Below, piece after piece: positions 53,300 to 64,000 of a DNA stretch of 64,000 nt. The stretch is taken from assembly GCA_030765065.1 (NCBI GenBank), contig CM060990.1:500826190-500890189 (forward strand). Reading direction: 5' to 3'. The translations under genes were made by a program, and so were the position numbers. The notes under the pieces are model-generated. The model was not told the DNA's origin and did no database searches. It saw nothing but the letters and a program-made list of their open reading frames with translations. Each line of letters opens with the position of its first letter. The first letter of the stretch is position 1. The DNA comes from Deroplatys truncata (taxonomy: Eukaryota; Arthropoda; Insecta; Mantodea; Mantidae).

Positions 53300-56200
53300 G
53301 TATATATGTATGTACGTACGTTGCATACGTGTGTGTGAGTGTGTGCGCACGTTTTATCTTTTCACACAAGAATGGCTAAAGTGATTATTATGAAACTTGG
53401 CAAATACATAACATAGGTACTTTAGATGCCAATTAGGAAATAGGCTGTGTGGTATCTTAATTACTTTTCCAAAGGTAAGAGCGGTTCGAAAAATCGGAAT
53501 ATCTCGTTTCATTTTGTTTAAAAACTCCAGACAACCAAATTCTGTAGGCATAGTGTTTGTAACTAGTTCTGTTACTTACAAATTTTGAATAGAATGATTG
53601 TTTAAGAAGTAATACGAGTTCTCCGTTACTATAATTCAAGTTACCACTAGAAATTCAAAGTTTTGCACAATGTTAAACTTTTACTTATATTTTAATGTTT
53701 ATTAGCAAGGCATAAAAAGTAGTGGTATTACCGGTTCTCAAAATATCATATGAAGTGTAGCTAGTACAGATGAGAGAGAAGGAGAATGGCAGCGATGGAG
53801 GGCTGAGAGTGAGAAAGTAGAACAGAGTGTAGAAAGAGGTAAGCTTAGGGAGAGGAACGAAAGGTAGAGAGAGAGGAAAAAGAAAGGGGAAAATTGAAAT
53901 AATGAAATGGAGATAAAAATTATGGGAGAGTGAGGGAGAGGGGTAAAGGAAGAGAATGAGAGAAGGGAATAATATCTACATTTAAAAGGATAATGCGAGC
54001 ACAGTTGAGGGTTCTACTAGTAATACATTAAATACAGAAGTGAACCAAATTCCATGGATGTATTAAGCATAATTTTAATTTTTCTGGAATTGAAAAATAA
54101 TTTGCCTATAAAGTACATGGGCTTTCCATATGCTGAAAATAAAACAAATTGGATTTCTTTTCGGATTCAGTGAGAAATTCACTACATTGCAGTAAATGCG
54201 AAAAAAAACGCAAATTTTCTTCACAGTTGTAAACCTGAGGTCCCAGTATATGATAACAGATGTAAGCCGTTTAAATAAAAAGACATGTGAAATTTCTCAC
54301 CGATTAAAATATCTGTGAAGAGGTCATTTTAATTGGATAACAGTATAATAATGCATATTGTGTTACTCAGTCAACTCTACAAAACAAGTTGAGCTTACTG
54401 ATAGGTTAGCTGTGAGCTCATTTAACACTTTAACATTTCAGAGAATAATAGCTAAGCCTGGAAAATTTAATACCAAACACTGAACATTTTGAAATTGTTA
54501 ATGCAACAAAATGTCATTGATATGATTTATAGTTACAAAATCTAATTTTTCTGTAGTTTGTTCTTCTTTGTAGCTTATTGCTTCCATCTATATGGAATGT
54601 TCAAATAATTGAAAGGAATAAACTGGTATTTGACAGAAAATTTATGGCACTAATTTTGTCAAATCATATATATTTTGTCCGATATCGTTTGAATTACTAC
54701 AATTCTTTCTTATTTTACTGTATTACCTTTAATGCTGTTATCTTGTATTATTTGTATTTCTGGTGGTATGGAAGATATGGCCTGAAGACCGTAACTCCAC
54801 CAGAATAAATAAATAAATATCAAACTTAACGAAGTTTCTGCTGCTATAGGTTGCAATGGAACAAACAGCCAGAATTTGTAGAAGGAGCGAATTTTATGAA
54901 AAAGATTTAATTAAACCTGCACTGTTAGATTCTAAGTCACAGAGTGGTTCATAGCTTCCTGAAGCAGCTTAAAGTTATCTGTACGATGTACTGTAAAATC
55001 AGTTAGCTTGTGCCATACATAGCAACGTCGTACACATTTTGGAACACCCTGCTGCGGTTTGGAAACCTTAATTAAGAGCAGAAAATCATTTTTATTGAAG
55101 AAGAAAATGCATAAGGGGCGAAATCAGGATTGTTGTTATTAAAGAAGGCGCCTATGTTCTAACAGTCCCAAATTCTGGGAACCCTCAGGCATACCGCGCG
55201 CGCAGATTTCTTCTTCAGGTTATCATAGCACTCTGAGGCCAACTTCCTGTCTTCTGCGGTGAGGCAATATCCTGTGTACGAATGTCACATCAAACTGCGA
55301 AAATATCCCCCGTAGTCGCAGAGTGTTAGTTACCCAAACATCCATGCAGCTACGGTTTTCAAAGACAGAAGCACTAAGATTTAACTTAGGTTCTAATATT
55401 ACGTTATGGTATTTATCTGACTCCTCTATTGAAATTAAGGTTGCTGGACATTTCTTCCGCACTGCTTTAAATTAGAATATAAATAATACTGATGACTACA
55501 GTATATGCAATGCCTGTTATAAGTTTAAGATTTGGAAAGCCACTTTATTATTCTACTTGGCTATCTAATTTACTTGGGTTCTAATTTACTGGGTTTCAGA
55601 TTATCACAAAACAATATAAAACATTTACATTTTTAAATTAAGTAAAATGGTATTTTATTCAGGCTGTTATAGTTTATCACTCGCATACCAATGCTCGTTG
55701 TTGCTCCAAATAATACTATTACACAGGTTAGTGACTGGTTTCACGATATCATCTGTATTTATTTAACGAAATAAGCTAAACTCCATAATTTGTAATCGTC
55801 ATGGGCTGAGAATGCTTATACATCATGCGATCTAAATAATTAGATATGGAAATTATTATACAAAATATTGTAATAATTTTTTTTACAAAGGACGTGAATA
55901 AGATATCTCATTTGTTCGACATGCAGTCATAAGCGATGCGAGTATCCCAGGAAAGCGGTCTCGATTTAAAAGTTGAATTCACAGACAGGACTTGGAGCAT
56001 GTAAACCAAGATGCGTTATTTTGTTGTTCGAGTCACGACACTGAGTTTCTTTCTGTATTTCTTTCTTGTTTTTCTTTTTTGTGTTTTCGGATCTAATTTC
56101 AACTTCCAGCCTTACTACATACAGACAGTGTAATAGTTGCCAGATAGAAATATACAATTTTATTCACTAAATTAAGTTATATCAAAGTATACTCTTAACA

Positions 56201-57500
56201 TTAGGAGTCATGTAAACCAAACCCAGTTTATAATGGGAAATAATCCTCATTTACTATGGGAGCAAAACATATGCACAAACTGCACAATGTACAGGCCTTT
56301 ATGTACTTCTGGGCATCGACAAATGATGATGATGATGATCATTCTGTAGCATTAAGTTAATGAAAGTTCATGAAACGAAGATAGGTTAAACTGTTATTTT
56401 GATTATATCATTTAATATGGATATTTCCACATTTCAATTTGAATATTTACGTTCACAAATACATATGTCTTTCGCAATGCAACAAAATAACTTCATGGTT
56501 GCCGTTATATTTCTTTAACAGCATATCTACCCAATAAGCTTTCCCGTATTGTCTTATTTCTCTCATCACAAAAATACTTTGTGGTTTTAATAGCGGACAC
56601 TAAATACAAGAATACCTAATAAAGTTGGAAAATATGTGATTTAAATCCTCAAATTCCAAGATATCTTTCCTACAACATTAACACTCTAACAGCAACAATA
56701 ATAGTAAGAATACATTTTATACCTTCATTTAAAACTCTGATGGGAAGTTCTCCAAAAACACATTTTTGAAAATACATAAAGTAGTTCTAAAAGGTTAAAA
56801 AGTTAACCCATAAATCTTGACTTGTTTATGATAAAGATGCGTTTCACTTAAGTTGCTGTTTTCAAATGTGGTGTTAGTCTTACATAAGACTGCAGTAAAC
56901 CGACTCTTTATGGACACTGTATAAGATAACTTAAATCGCACCAAAGCGACCTGCTGACTAGTGCCACCTTCATTACTGCACTCTGCCCACGATGGCCTGT
57001 GAGGACCGAGACAGAGGACGCAGCGGCCGTGCAGTAGCCCTTTAACCACTGGAGCTGTTGTGTCAGAGGTTCATTTATAGTAGAACTTGTGCTTGCTATG
57101 AAGAGTAACAGAATTCGTATCACAGTTCAGCTTTTTAGCTCTACGTTTGTAAAAATCTGAATGCTTCAGTCTCTGTATAGGGCGGGCTGTTAATTGGGTT
57201 AGTTTTCAGAATGTTGTATACCTAAGAGGACCGGTGTGGATGGTTGTTAGTAAGAAGATTCCAGTGTGATCTACAGAAAAGGTTTGGTATTAAGATTAAG
57301 AACGTATTATTTTTGTGTTCACCCTTGAAACATCTGTGTGCAGTATTGGTGAGAGTAACACTTTAATGTGAAGTTTACTGCTTCTAAACTTAATGCAAAT
57401 AAATATATTTTCAATATAATACCAATAAAAATGTTTAGTTACACACACTCACTATGTATATAGTACTATTCCTTTCAGCAAACAAAGTAAATTCAGTTCT
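53300..57500. other. AT-rich DNA; possible LINE tail, no gene recognised
   Basis: No protein motif seen. At about 54745-54822 the sequence ATGGAAGATATGGCCTGAAG, then ACCGTAACTCCACCAGAA, ends in AATAAATAAATAAAT, the look of the 3' tip of a plus-strand CR1/Jockey-type LINE; the 5' limit cannot be placed. GA-rich DNA lies at about 53770-53970 and a (GAT)n run at 56322-56338. Confidence 0.4.
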
Positions 57501-57507
57501 ATTTATG

Positions 57508-57745
57508 GACGCTCTTTAACTGCAATGGTCCTTAGCGTCCCATTCTATGTTGGGCGGGAAAGACCGGAAATTTTGCTCAGAGGCCTCTTTATCATGCTTC
57601 AGGTTCTTTTACGTTCCGTAAATCTACGACACGGGTCCACCCGTTTTACTCCCCTTCCAAAGGAAGCCATGCTAAGGATGTTTACGCCCGAAAAAATCCA
57701 CCTCTCTCCGCCGGAGTGAACCTGCTACATCGGGAACTAGAGGCT
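57508..57745 (-). mobile_element. Short tRNA-like SINE, family C copy 1
   Basis: Matches 59383-59635 with high similarity (TATGGACGCTCTTTA, TGGTCCTTAGCGTCC, AAAGACCGG, GCTCAGAGGCCTC, CGTAAATCTACGACA, GGAAGCCAT). Orientation is set by a box-B-like GTTCAAACCCGGCGG on the minus strand of the second copy. The core phrase TAGATTTACGG followed by ACGTAAAAGAACC is shared by several arthropod SINEs. About 240 bases. Chance frames across it are not genes. Confidence 0.65.
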
Positions 57746-59382
57746 AGCATAGTACCCCTATATCACGGAGGACGACATTCCATTCTACATTTGCTTATTA
57801 GGGCTACTACTAGGGCGATGAGATTCGTAAATAAAACCTTGGTTTTGGTTTCTTATCCTCTGTGGGGTTGTTCACCTGTATGTTGAAAACAGTACCACTG
57901 TGGATAGTAATATTTAGCTGAAGGTTTCCGTAAGACAAGAAAAAATTGCATCATATGGATTGTATTATGTATAGAAAACCCTGAAGAATTATTTTTCGCT
58001 AAAATCAGCTTCAAATGCAGAAATGCTATTAGTTTATTTCACAGGTCTTGATATTAGCTTCACATTCCTTCTGCAATACAAGTGCAATGACAAAAATTGG
58101 ATGTGTTATAGACTCTAAATAATCGTAAAGTTGTAAAAACAAGCAAAATTATGAACTTTTGACGGAAAGTTCAGCATAGGGTTGCCTTAAAGTTTTGGGA
58201 GAAAAGTAGTGTGTATGTGTATAAAATATAGGAACTTAACACTTATGAGATAGGTTAAAAGTGCGGCCCATAAGTCAAATAGTCATCAAAAATAGATAAA
58301 TTTAAGCGTGTGTATATGCCCCACCAGTTCGATTTTTACATAACCACATGCAATTGTTTACATGTGGCTCATGGCGCAGGTTCCTACGTCAAGTAAAAAC
58401 ACGCATAAAATCTAGCAGCAAGACATGACTGCTGCCCATCAGTTCCACTTTGGGCTTATTTTCCCGTCAAATCTCCCCGCATGAGAAGGAAACAGGAAGT
58501 TCCTTTTATTTTGGTTAGGGCTATTAAGTGTTTAGCTGTTGGAGTGATACATCGCTTCTAAGACTATCATTATTTAGTTGCGTGTGATACAGGCGCCTCT
58601 CTTTCGAGGAGAAATCTTCCTGGAGGCAGCTCAGGAGTGGACTTTTATTCTCCACGATGTTACTTTGTGAGCCCAGAAGCGCCCTATTTGTGCCATTTGT
58701 ATTCCCCTTTTCATTTTAACTGTGATGAGCGATTAAGCCAAATATTTCTTAAGCGATATTCGCTGATCACTGGTCAGTCTTCAATCTTGAACTTGTAACT
58801 ATTTTGTTTCATATTCTGGAACTAACCCCTTATTTTGTATAAATGGTTCCAGCTCGGAAATGTTTCATCTAAAACAAAGGGTCTCAAATTTTAAGCTATG
58901 CAGCCCAACAAGAACAACGCTTTCAAGACAGTTTTCAGTTTTTATTACACTAAAATGAAACATTCCAATGTCTCCCAGGCTGCACGAACGTTCAAATTTC
59001 CGGAATTACTGAATCGAATTGTTTGCGAAGGTTAAAGCTCTATATAAAGTATCATGTTACTTTATATAAAATACCTTAATTTGCGCCGAAAGAAGTTCAT
59101 AAACAAAAATAAAGGTTAAGCTGGTTAGAAATAATTCAACATTTCGTAGCATAATCCTATATAGTGGCAACGGAGGTGAAAAATGATACTATCTCGATAA
59201 TGCTAATGTTTCGCATAATCTCCGGCTACAATAGACGTCATGTCCTAGTTTGAAGCTTGGTCTTGCAAAGAAGTACCTACTGTATACGTTTGTGCTTTGT
59301 TTGCAATGCATTATAACGGTTGGAAACGGTAAAGATTGCATTCTTTAATTGTAGAGAGGTTTTGCCATAAAATTAAACTGAG
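57746..59382. other. AT-rich DNA without a recognised feature
   Basis: No protein similarity, microsatellite or clear repeat seen between the two family C SINE copies. Confidence 0.5.
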
Positions 59383-59635
59383 CTTTGTTTATGGACGCTC
59401 TTTAGCTGCTGTGGTCCTTAGCGTCCAGTTCTATATTGGGCGTGAAAGACCGGGAATTTTGCTCAGAGGCCTCGTTATCAGGCTTGAGGTTCTTTTACGT
59501 ACCGTAAATCTACGACATGGGACCATCGGCTTTGCTTCCTTCCGAAGGAAGCCATACTAAGGATTTTACGCCCATAAAAATCCATCACCCTCCGCCGGGT
59601 TTGAACTTACAACCTCAGGTACTGGAGGCTATGCA
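59383..59635 (-). mobile_element. Short tRNA-like SINE, family C copy 2
   Basis: Second copy of the 57508-57745 repeat in the same orientation. On the minus strand it has TAGCCTCCAGTACCTGAGG, then GTAAGTTCAAACCCGGCGG, a good box B. Confidence 0.7.
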
Positions 59636-60190
59636 TGCGCATCGAAAATGTTTGTGGACAGTTTTCTCCCATCTTTCATAGTTTTGTCAAAAAACGCTTG
59701 GGTAAGATCTGTTGTGTTGCAATGATAAGACATTTTTCTACCCACTGTAATTTATTTTTGTTTACTTTTCCGTAAACTGTTCTTACAAGGATTAATTTTT
59801 ACCACCGACTTCGTGTTAAAGGCGAGAAACCTCTGCAGAAATAGTTTCGTTACGCATTTCATTTTAGGTTAAGGAGAAGCGATGCAGCAAACCGAATCAA
59901 AAGTCAAATATTTAAAAACGGGTTGCTAGGTGATGGCATGAAATTCCATACTCTTTCCATGAAATCCCGAGAAACAACTGAATCCGACTGCAATTATTTT
60001 AACTTTGAATAGTGGTATTGCATTCCTAAGGTAGTTATTTCATTTACCGCTAACTTTTAATGTTTAAACAGCAAAATCCCAAACGCTTTAAATTTAAATA
60101 AAGGAACGAAATAAAATAAAGTTTAACTTAAAGGTTTATTTCCACACACTTAAAGGAAAAGTGAAATATATTGTATTTAATTGTCAAATA
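59636..60190. other. AT-rich DNA, no gene
   Basis: Contains CTACCCACTGTAATTTATTT near 59739 and AGCGATGCAGC...TATTTAAAA near 59878, similar to pieces near 21697-21870 and 21975-22020. An unclassified dispersed repeat may be present. Confidence 0.35.
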
Positions 60191-60196
60191 AGAAAG

Positions 60197-60362
60197 GGGA
60201 GACTGCCTCTTTGGTCTGGTGGTACGCATGCTAATCTCCAAATCCAGAGGTTCCGGATTCCATTCCCGGCTGGAGGGTGGCAATTTTTCATTAGACAGGA
60301 TTATTCCCCATCCTCCTTAGAGTCTGGAGGTGTGAATGTGTGTGTGTGTGTTTGTGTTTGTG
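60197..60362 (+). mobile_element. tRNA-derived SINE, family B (single copy)
   Basis: GCCTCTTTGGTCTGGTGGTA is a box A region, then CCAAATCCAGAGGTTCC and GGATTCCATTCCCGGC, a slightly decayed box B. A short body ends in a (TG)n run at 60331-60362. The clover-leaf halves are near-tRNA in spacing, but the extended body and simple tail favour a SINE over a tRNA gene. Confidence 0.6.
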
Positions 60363-61915
60363 ATTTTAATGCAATAACTAAAAGTAACATCACCTCACAG
60401 ATTAACACCACAGTAAGCTAGTGAACATCATTGCCGATAAGCAATTGTTCCAAAGGTAAAGCTGATGGTATTATCTTAGATGTTCAAGGCGGCATATAGA
60501 ATATTGGAAAAAATAAGGGCTGAAACGAAGTTTACATGTTTCCCTAAGCATTCAGTGAAAACAAGGAAAAGTAAAATGGGTATTTTGTTTATCAATATTT
60601 AGACATACAATGCATCAAAATTGGTACATACATCATTGGTACAATACATCAATTATGTGGTACATATTGTTTTTCCGTCCGCAATGGAAGGTACAATTAC
60701 CCTTAAGACATGAAGCCATATATGTTTTTATTTTACTTCCTCAGGACCTGGAATTTGTAAATCTCGAGAAGGTGTAACGAATCCTGCACTGAGATCCAAA
60801 CTAGCGACGAGGAAATGTGCAATTTGACAGAAACCACAGCAAGTCGCGTATCGGTTGCAGTAGAATGCCGATATTTGTTGTACTCAGCATCAAAAAGCAA
60901 TGTAAGTTACCCCCAAGTAGGTTACCCTTGGTATCTTACAGTACTACTCAGCCTCTCAGTCAACCACCCTATCGGTTACAGCTATGCTGCCGGTGTCGTG
61001 TAACTCTTATTTTATCAACATCAAGTCCAGGTATAGCTCTCACAGGTATGTTCATTTGTTGAAGTGGCAAGATTGGGCCCTTAAGGCTGATGGCAGATGG
61101 AATAAGACTCTTGGGCATAATGTCAGACGGACACAGTGTTACTTATTCTGTCCCGCTAGCTCCTCCCCCTTCAGCTCTTAGCAAGTAACCTCTACCCTGT
61201 GCTACCCTTTCACCCGCTTAAAGAACTCGAGTCGCTACAATATTCCCCAATAATGTTATAGTTATCTTCATTGCAACTTCTATTCACATATTTATTTATC
61301 TGTGAGTAACCGCAGCACATATGTATAGAATGAACAAATTGAAGTGAACACTATACTGGAAGCACATGGAGCTTTGGTTGTGTACTCGGATCATAAGCAC
61401 ATCACCAATAACACGAGAAAAACAAATTATAATTAATTAATTAGTAATATAGGAGGGCTAATGACTTTCTTGTAGAACTTGTCAGGGGAGCAATCTACTA
61501 TCAGCGCAATACACTATTACTACATTTGTGATGCCACACATCTGAATAAAATTGCACTAGCTCGTTTGTATCATACAAACTCTATTATTCACAGGAGGCT
61601 GAGATGACACCCAAATGGCAATAAAACAAGTCGCATGTGTTAGTCATCCCCTTTCAGTGTACTATTTCAATCTGGGAAAACGTAGGTGCGCAACGGCAAA
61701 TATTTCGAAAGCATACTTTTACATAGAGGTCAGTTCACAAATGTGAAACACTACTCTGTTAGTGAATGGCACTACTCTTTTATTTGTTTTGTAATTTAAA
61801 CGTGATTGTGATACGACTAGCAGTGCTTTATCTACATGACTGGAGAAGAGAATAATTTCGCAGGATTTAACACATTATCGCCACTACAATTTACAGCATT
61901 ACACAACTAAAAAAC
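60363..61915. other. Non-coding DNA, no gene recognised
   Basis: Frames at 60815-61181 overlap each other in several phases and have no known motif. Nothing else recognised. Confidence 0.4.
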
Positions 61916-61917
61916 CC

Positions 61918-62500
61918 TGCGCGGTGGCTCAGGTGGTTACGTCTGTGGCTCTCATTCGGAAGGTTCCAGGATCGATCCACGGCGATCGCCCACTCTGAAC
62001 CATGGGTTTTTCTGGGGGTTTCCGGGTAGTCAAGCGAATGCCTGAGTGGTTTCTTTCATCTCTCGAAATTCCTGTCCCTCCATTTCGTTCCATTCTTCAT
62101 TTCATTAATTTTTCATCCCGTTGGTCTCTTTCAGGGTCGGAGGTGTCGGCGATGGTGTTTCGGTGCAGCGTGGCAGGGGAAAAGGATGCTCTTTGTCATT
62201 CTCTCCGTCCCTTAGCTTTCGACTGGCTGCCGGGGTATCCGAAACCTCTTGAGGGGCATTAGACCTCCTCTGTGTGGGATGGGATCCCCGGTGTGCCTGT
62301 GCGTCTGCCGGGGTGGTTCTATCTAGAAACTTCGGGACCCTGTCATTGTTGTGCCGTCGTTCCTGGTTGCGGCCGCCCGGTGACTCTCTCGCCTCATCCT
62401 TCCTCGCGGGAACGCCTCCTCGTAGGACGTAGCTACAATATCCACTGTGGATCGGTGCCGAGTGCCCCCCGTAAGTCAATCCAATACAATCCACAACTAA
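61918..62500 (+). mobile_element. tRNA-derived SINE, family A copy 5
   Basis: Head GCGCGGTGGCTCAGGTGG (box A), GGTTCCAGGATCGATCCACGG (box B degenerate), body with CCATGGGTTTTTCTGGGG, GCGAATGCCTGAGTGG and CATTTCGTTCCATTCTTC. The 3' part past about 62280 is not shared with copies 2 and 4, so the end is approximate and a subfamily is possible. Confidence 0.75.
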
Positions 62501-64000
62501 AGAAGAGAATCCACACATTTAAATTGGATCACATACTGTTTACACATTGATCCGTTCTTCCTTCAGCACATTCTATTTAATGTTAAATGCTTATTCTTGC
62601 TGGGTAGACACGCTAGTATACAGAATACAGGAAACTGTTGGAGAGAAAACCCTGGAGAAATACGTGAAACTAATAATCCTGGTGTTCCAAAAGCTACGGT
62701 GTGATGTGAAATACCAGGTGATATGATTGTGGGACAGTTATATTCCAGCATACGTCATATGAAGATCAATTAAATAGCACTGTAAGGAAATTCCTGTGTG
62801 ATCTGCTATTGAGGGACAAGCATACTGTTTCAAATACAAGCGTGAGCCACAATATTTACTGCAAATTGAAGCAACCTGAAGTAGTTACAGGAGAAATAAT
62901 GGGGGGTTTGGTGAAAATACTGCTTAGATCTTCAGTCCCTTTCACGTCGCCACCAACAAATAGCAGTAGCAACTACTGTTCAGCCCTCCCACTTTCATCA
63001 TCTAACTCACTTCCTTGCGATCATTGGCCCTGTAAACCCCTCTACAAAACTGCACAAAAGATGTTTTCAGTTACTTCCTCTATCACGACTCCGGAGATGA
63101 GCAGTATTTCGGGTCCCGGCACATTACCGTCTGATACTGAATTATGTGTTTAGAGTGAATTGGATTTAACGAAGTGGGTCTCAGTCATGCTCTCCACAAT
63201 TACCTAATCTCACAATCTTTGATTTTTTCAATAAGGATACGTAAAGCAGCAAGTTTTTCTGAGACAGCTTACACCGAAAGCTGATTTGAAACATATTATC
63301 CAGTCTACCCCATCTGAAACAATTTCAACCGTGAGAGAAGACTTTCAGGATTAAGTGTCTGCAAATCGAGTACACTTTAAACACTTGGGGCAGTCAATTA
63401 GTTTAAAATGTAAGCTATGGATGTTCCGAATAAAGGAATTTATTTTATTCAAGTTAGTCATTTGTCATTTTCCACTACAATAATGATTCAATTAGGGCAA
63501 ATGTCATGTGTGCATTAAGTTGCAAATGATTTATTAAATATTTTAACATAAGTACTGCGGTTTAAACGAAATATATATACCGGATGAGTCTTCTCAGCCT
63601 GCGGATTGAGAAGTTATGCACTCCCGGCGTTGTACTGTCTGTGACGTAAACACTGTCCATTGCATCGCGTCATATTAATTTCGGCCGAAATGACTACTTT
63701 GCATCGCTGGGCGCGTAGTGACTTGCACTCATAGCGCAACAATGGTCGGGTTGACCTTCAGTAGTGGAAGTACTAGGTTCAAATACTGCCACTTGAAGGT
63801 ACTTTTTATGTTTAGTAGATTTAACGAGAACTCAGTTTGGCATGGAAGTGTCGTTTCACTTAATTAGTTTAGTTATGTGAATTTCATTAGAACACAAATT
63901 GTTACTTGCTAGAATTTGCAAATCCACTTTCTAGTGCATCCGGAAAGAAATCATGGTTTGCCAGAAGTTTCTCGAAACATGAACAGAAATAAATAAAAAG
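62501..64000. other. AT-rich DNA, no gene recognised
   Basis: The 114-codon frame at 62809-63153 is serine/proline-rich in its middle (SPPTNSSSNYC) but has no recognisable domain and no splice context; I do not call it a gene. A weak tRNA-like TAGGTTCAAATACTGCC at about 63772-63788 is the only other point of note. Confidence 0.4.

Noticed and set aside
52896-53369. Overlapping frames up to 100 codons
   Set aside because: They fall in the reverse SINE copy 4 and its flank and resemble translations of other copies of the SINE.
60197-60270. Functional tRNA gene
   Set aside because: Box A and box B are present but box B is decayed, the arms do not pair well by eye, and a SINE body follows.
62105-62518. 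137-codon minus-strand frame
   Set aside because: Lies across SINE copy 5 and its tail; low-complexity composition and no domain.
62809-63153. Host gene exon with Ser/Pro-rich protein
   Set aside because: No recognisable domain, no clear splice sites and no neighbouring exons.

Overview
The window looks like intergenic DNA from a large, repeat-rich insect genome. The organism is inferred from the element mix: tRNA-derived SINEs, a CR1/Jockey-type LINE, three Tc1/mariner relics (two with the long helix-turn-helix head common in cockroach, termite and other insect genomes), a MULE-type DNA transposon, Gypsy LTR sequence and a Polinton/Maverick. A polyneopteran host (cockroach, termite or similar) is my best guess but is not proven. 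I found no convincing host protein-coding exon, rRNA or functional tRNA gene.

Layout. 0-0.9 kb: three diverged ~210-bp repeats. 0.9-6.66 kb: a Gypsy-type LTR element with two near-identical LTRs and a mostly lost interior. 6.66-9.65 kb: a promoter-like segment with a 13-copy array of 36-45-bp units, then other diverged repeats. 9.65-13.4 kb: AT-rich unique DNA with microsatellites. 13.4-15.7 kb: a 5'-truncated LINE on the minus strand. 16.8-18.8 kb: microsatellites and a SINE. 18.8-21.06 kb: a mariner-like element with ~250-bp inverted repeats whose upstream region has expanded into a 99-bp minisatellite. 22.1-23.3 kb: a second mariner relic. 25.1-25.6 kb: a SINE. 26.0-28.5 kb: a MULE transposase relic on the minus strand. 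28.554-44.405 kb: a Polinton with both terminal inverted repeats and a perfect 6-bp target duplication, AACATA. 44.8-46.25 kb: a third mariner relic. 46.7-47.3 kb: a SINE. 47.37-50.74 kb: a Foldback-like element whose arms are inverted arrays of a ~73-bp repeat. 50.7-64 kb: AT-rich DNA with several SINEs, a possible LINE tail and microsatellites.

The Polinton is the centrepiece. Its parts form three blocks. A capsid block on the minus strand carries major capsid, penton-like minor capsid, adenain-like protease and a phospholipase-A2-like protein. A plus-strand block carries the packaging ATPase, a fibre-like region with two repeated modules, a conserved protein of unknown function, and a chromodomain integrase. 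A minus-strand replication block carries protein-primed DNA polymerase B and a small upstream protein. The ends look whole. The coding part is broken in several genes, roughly six to ten breaks in all, so it is a fossil, though the close match of its two ends suggests a fairly recent one.
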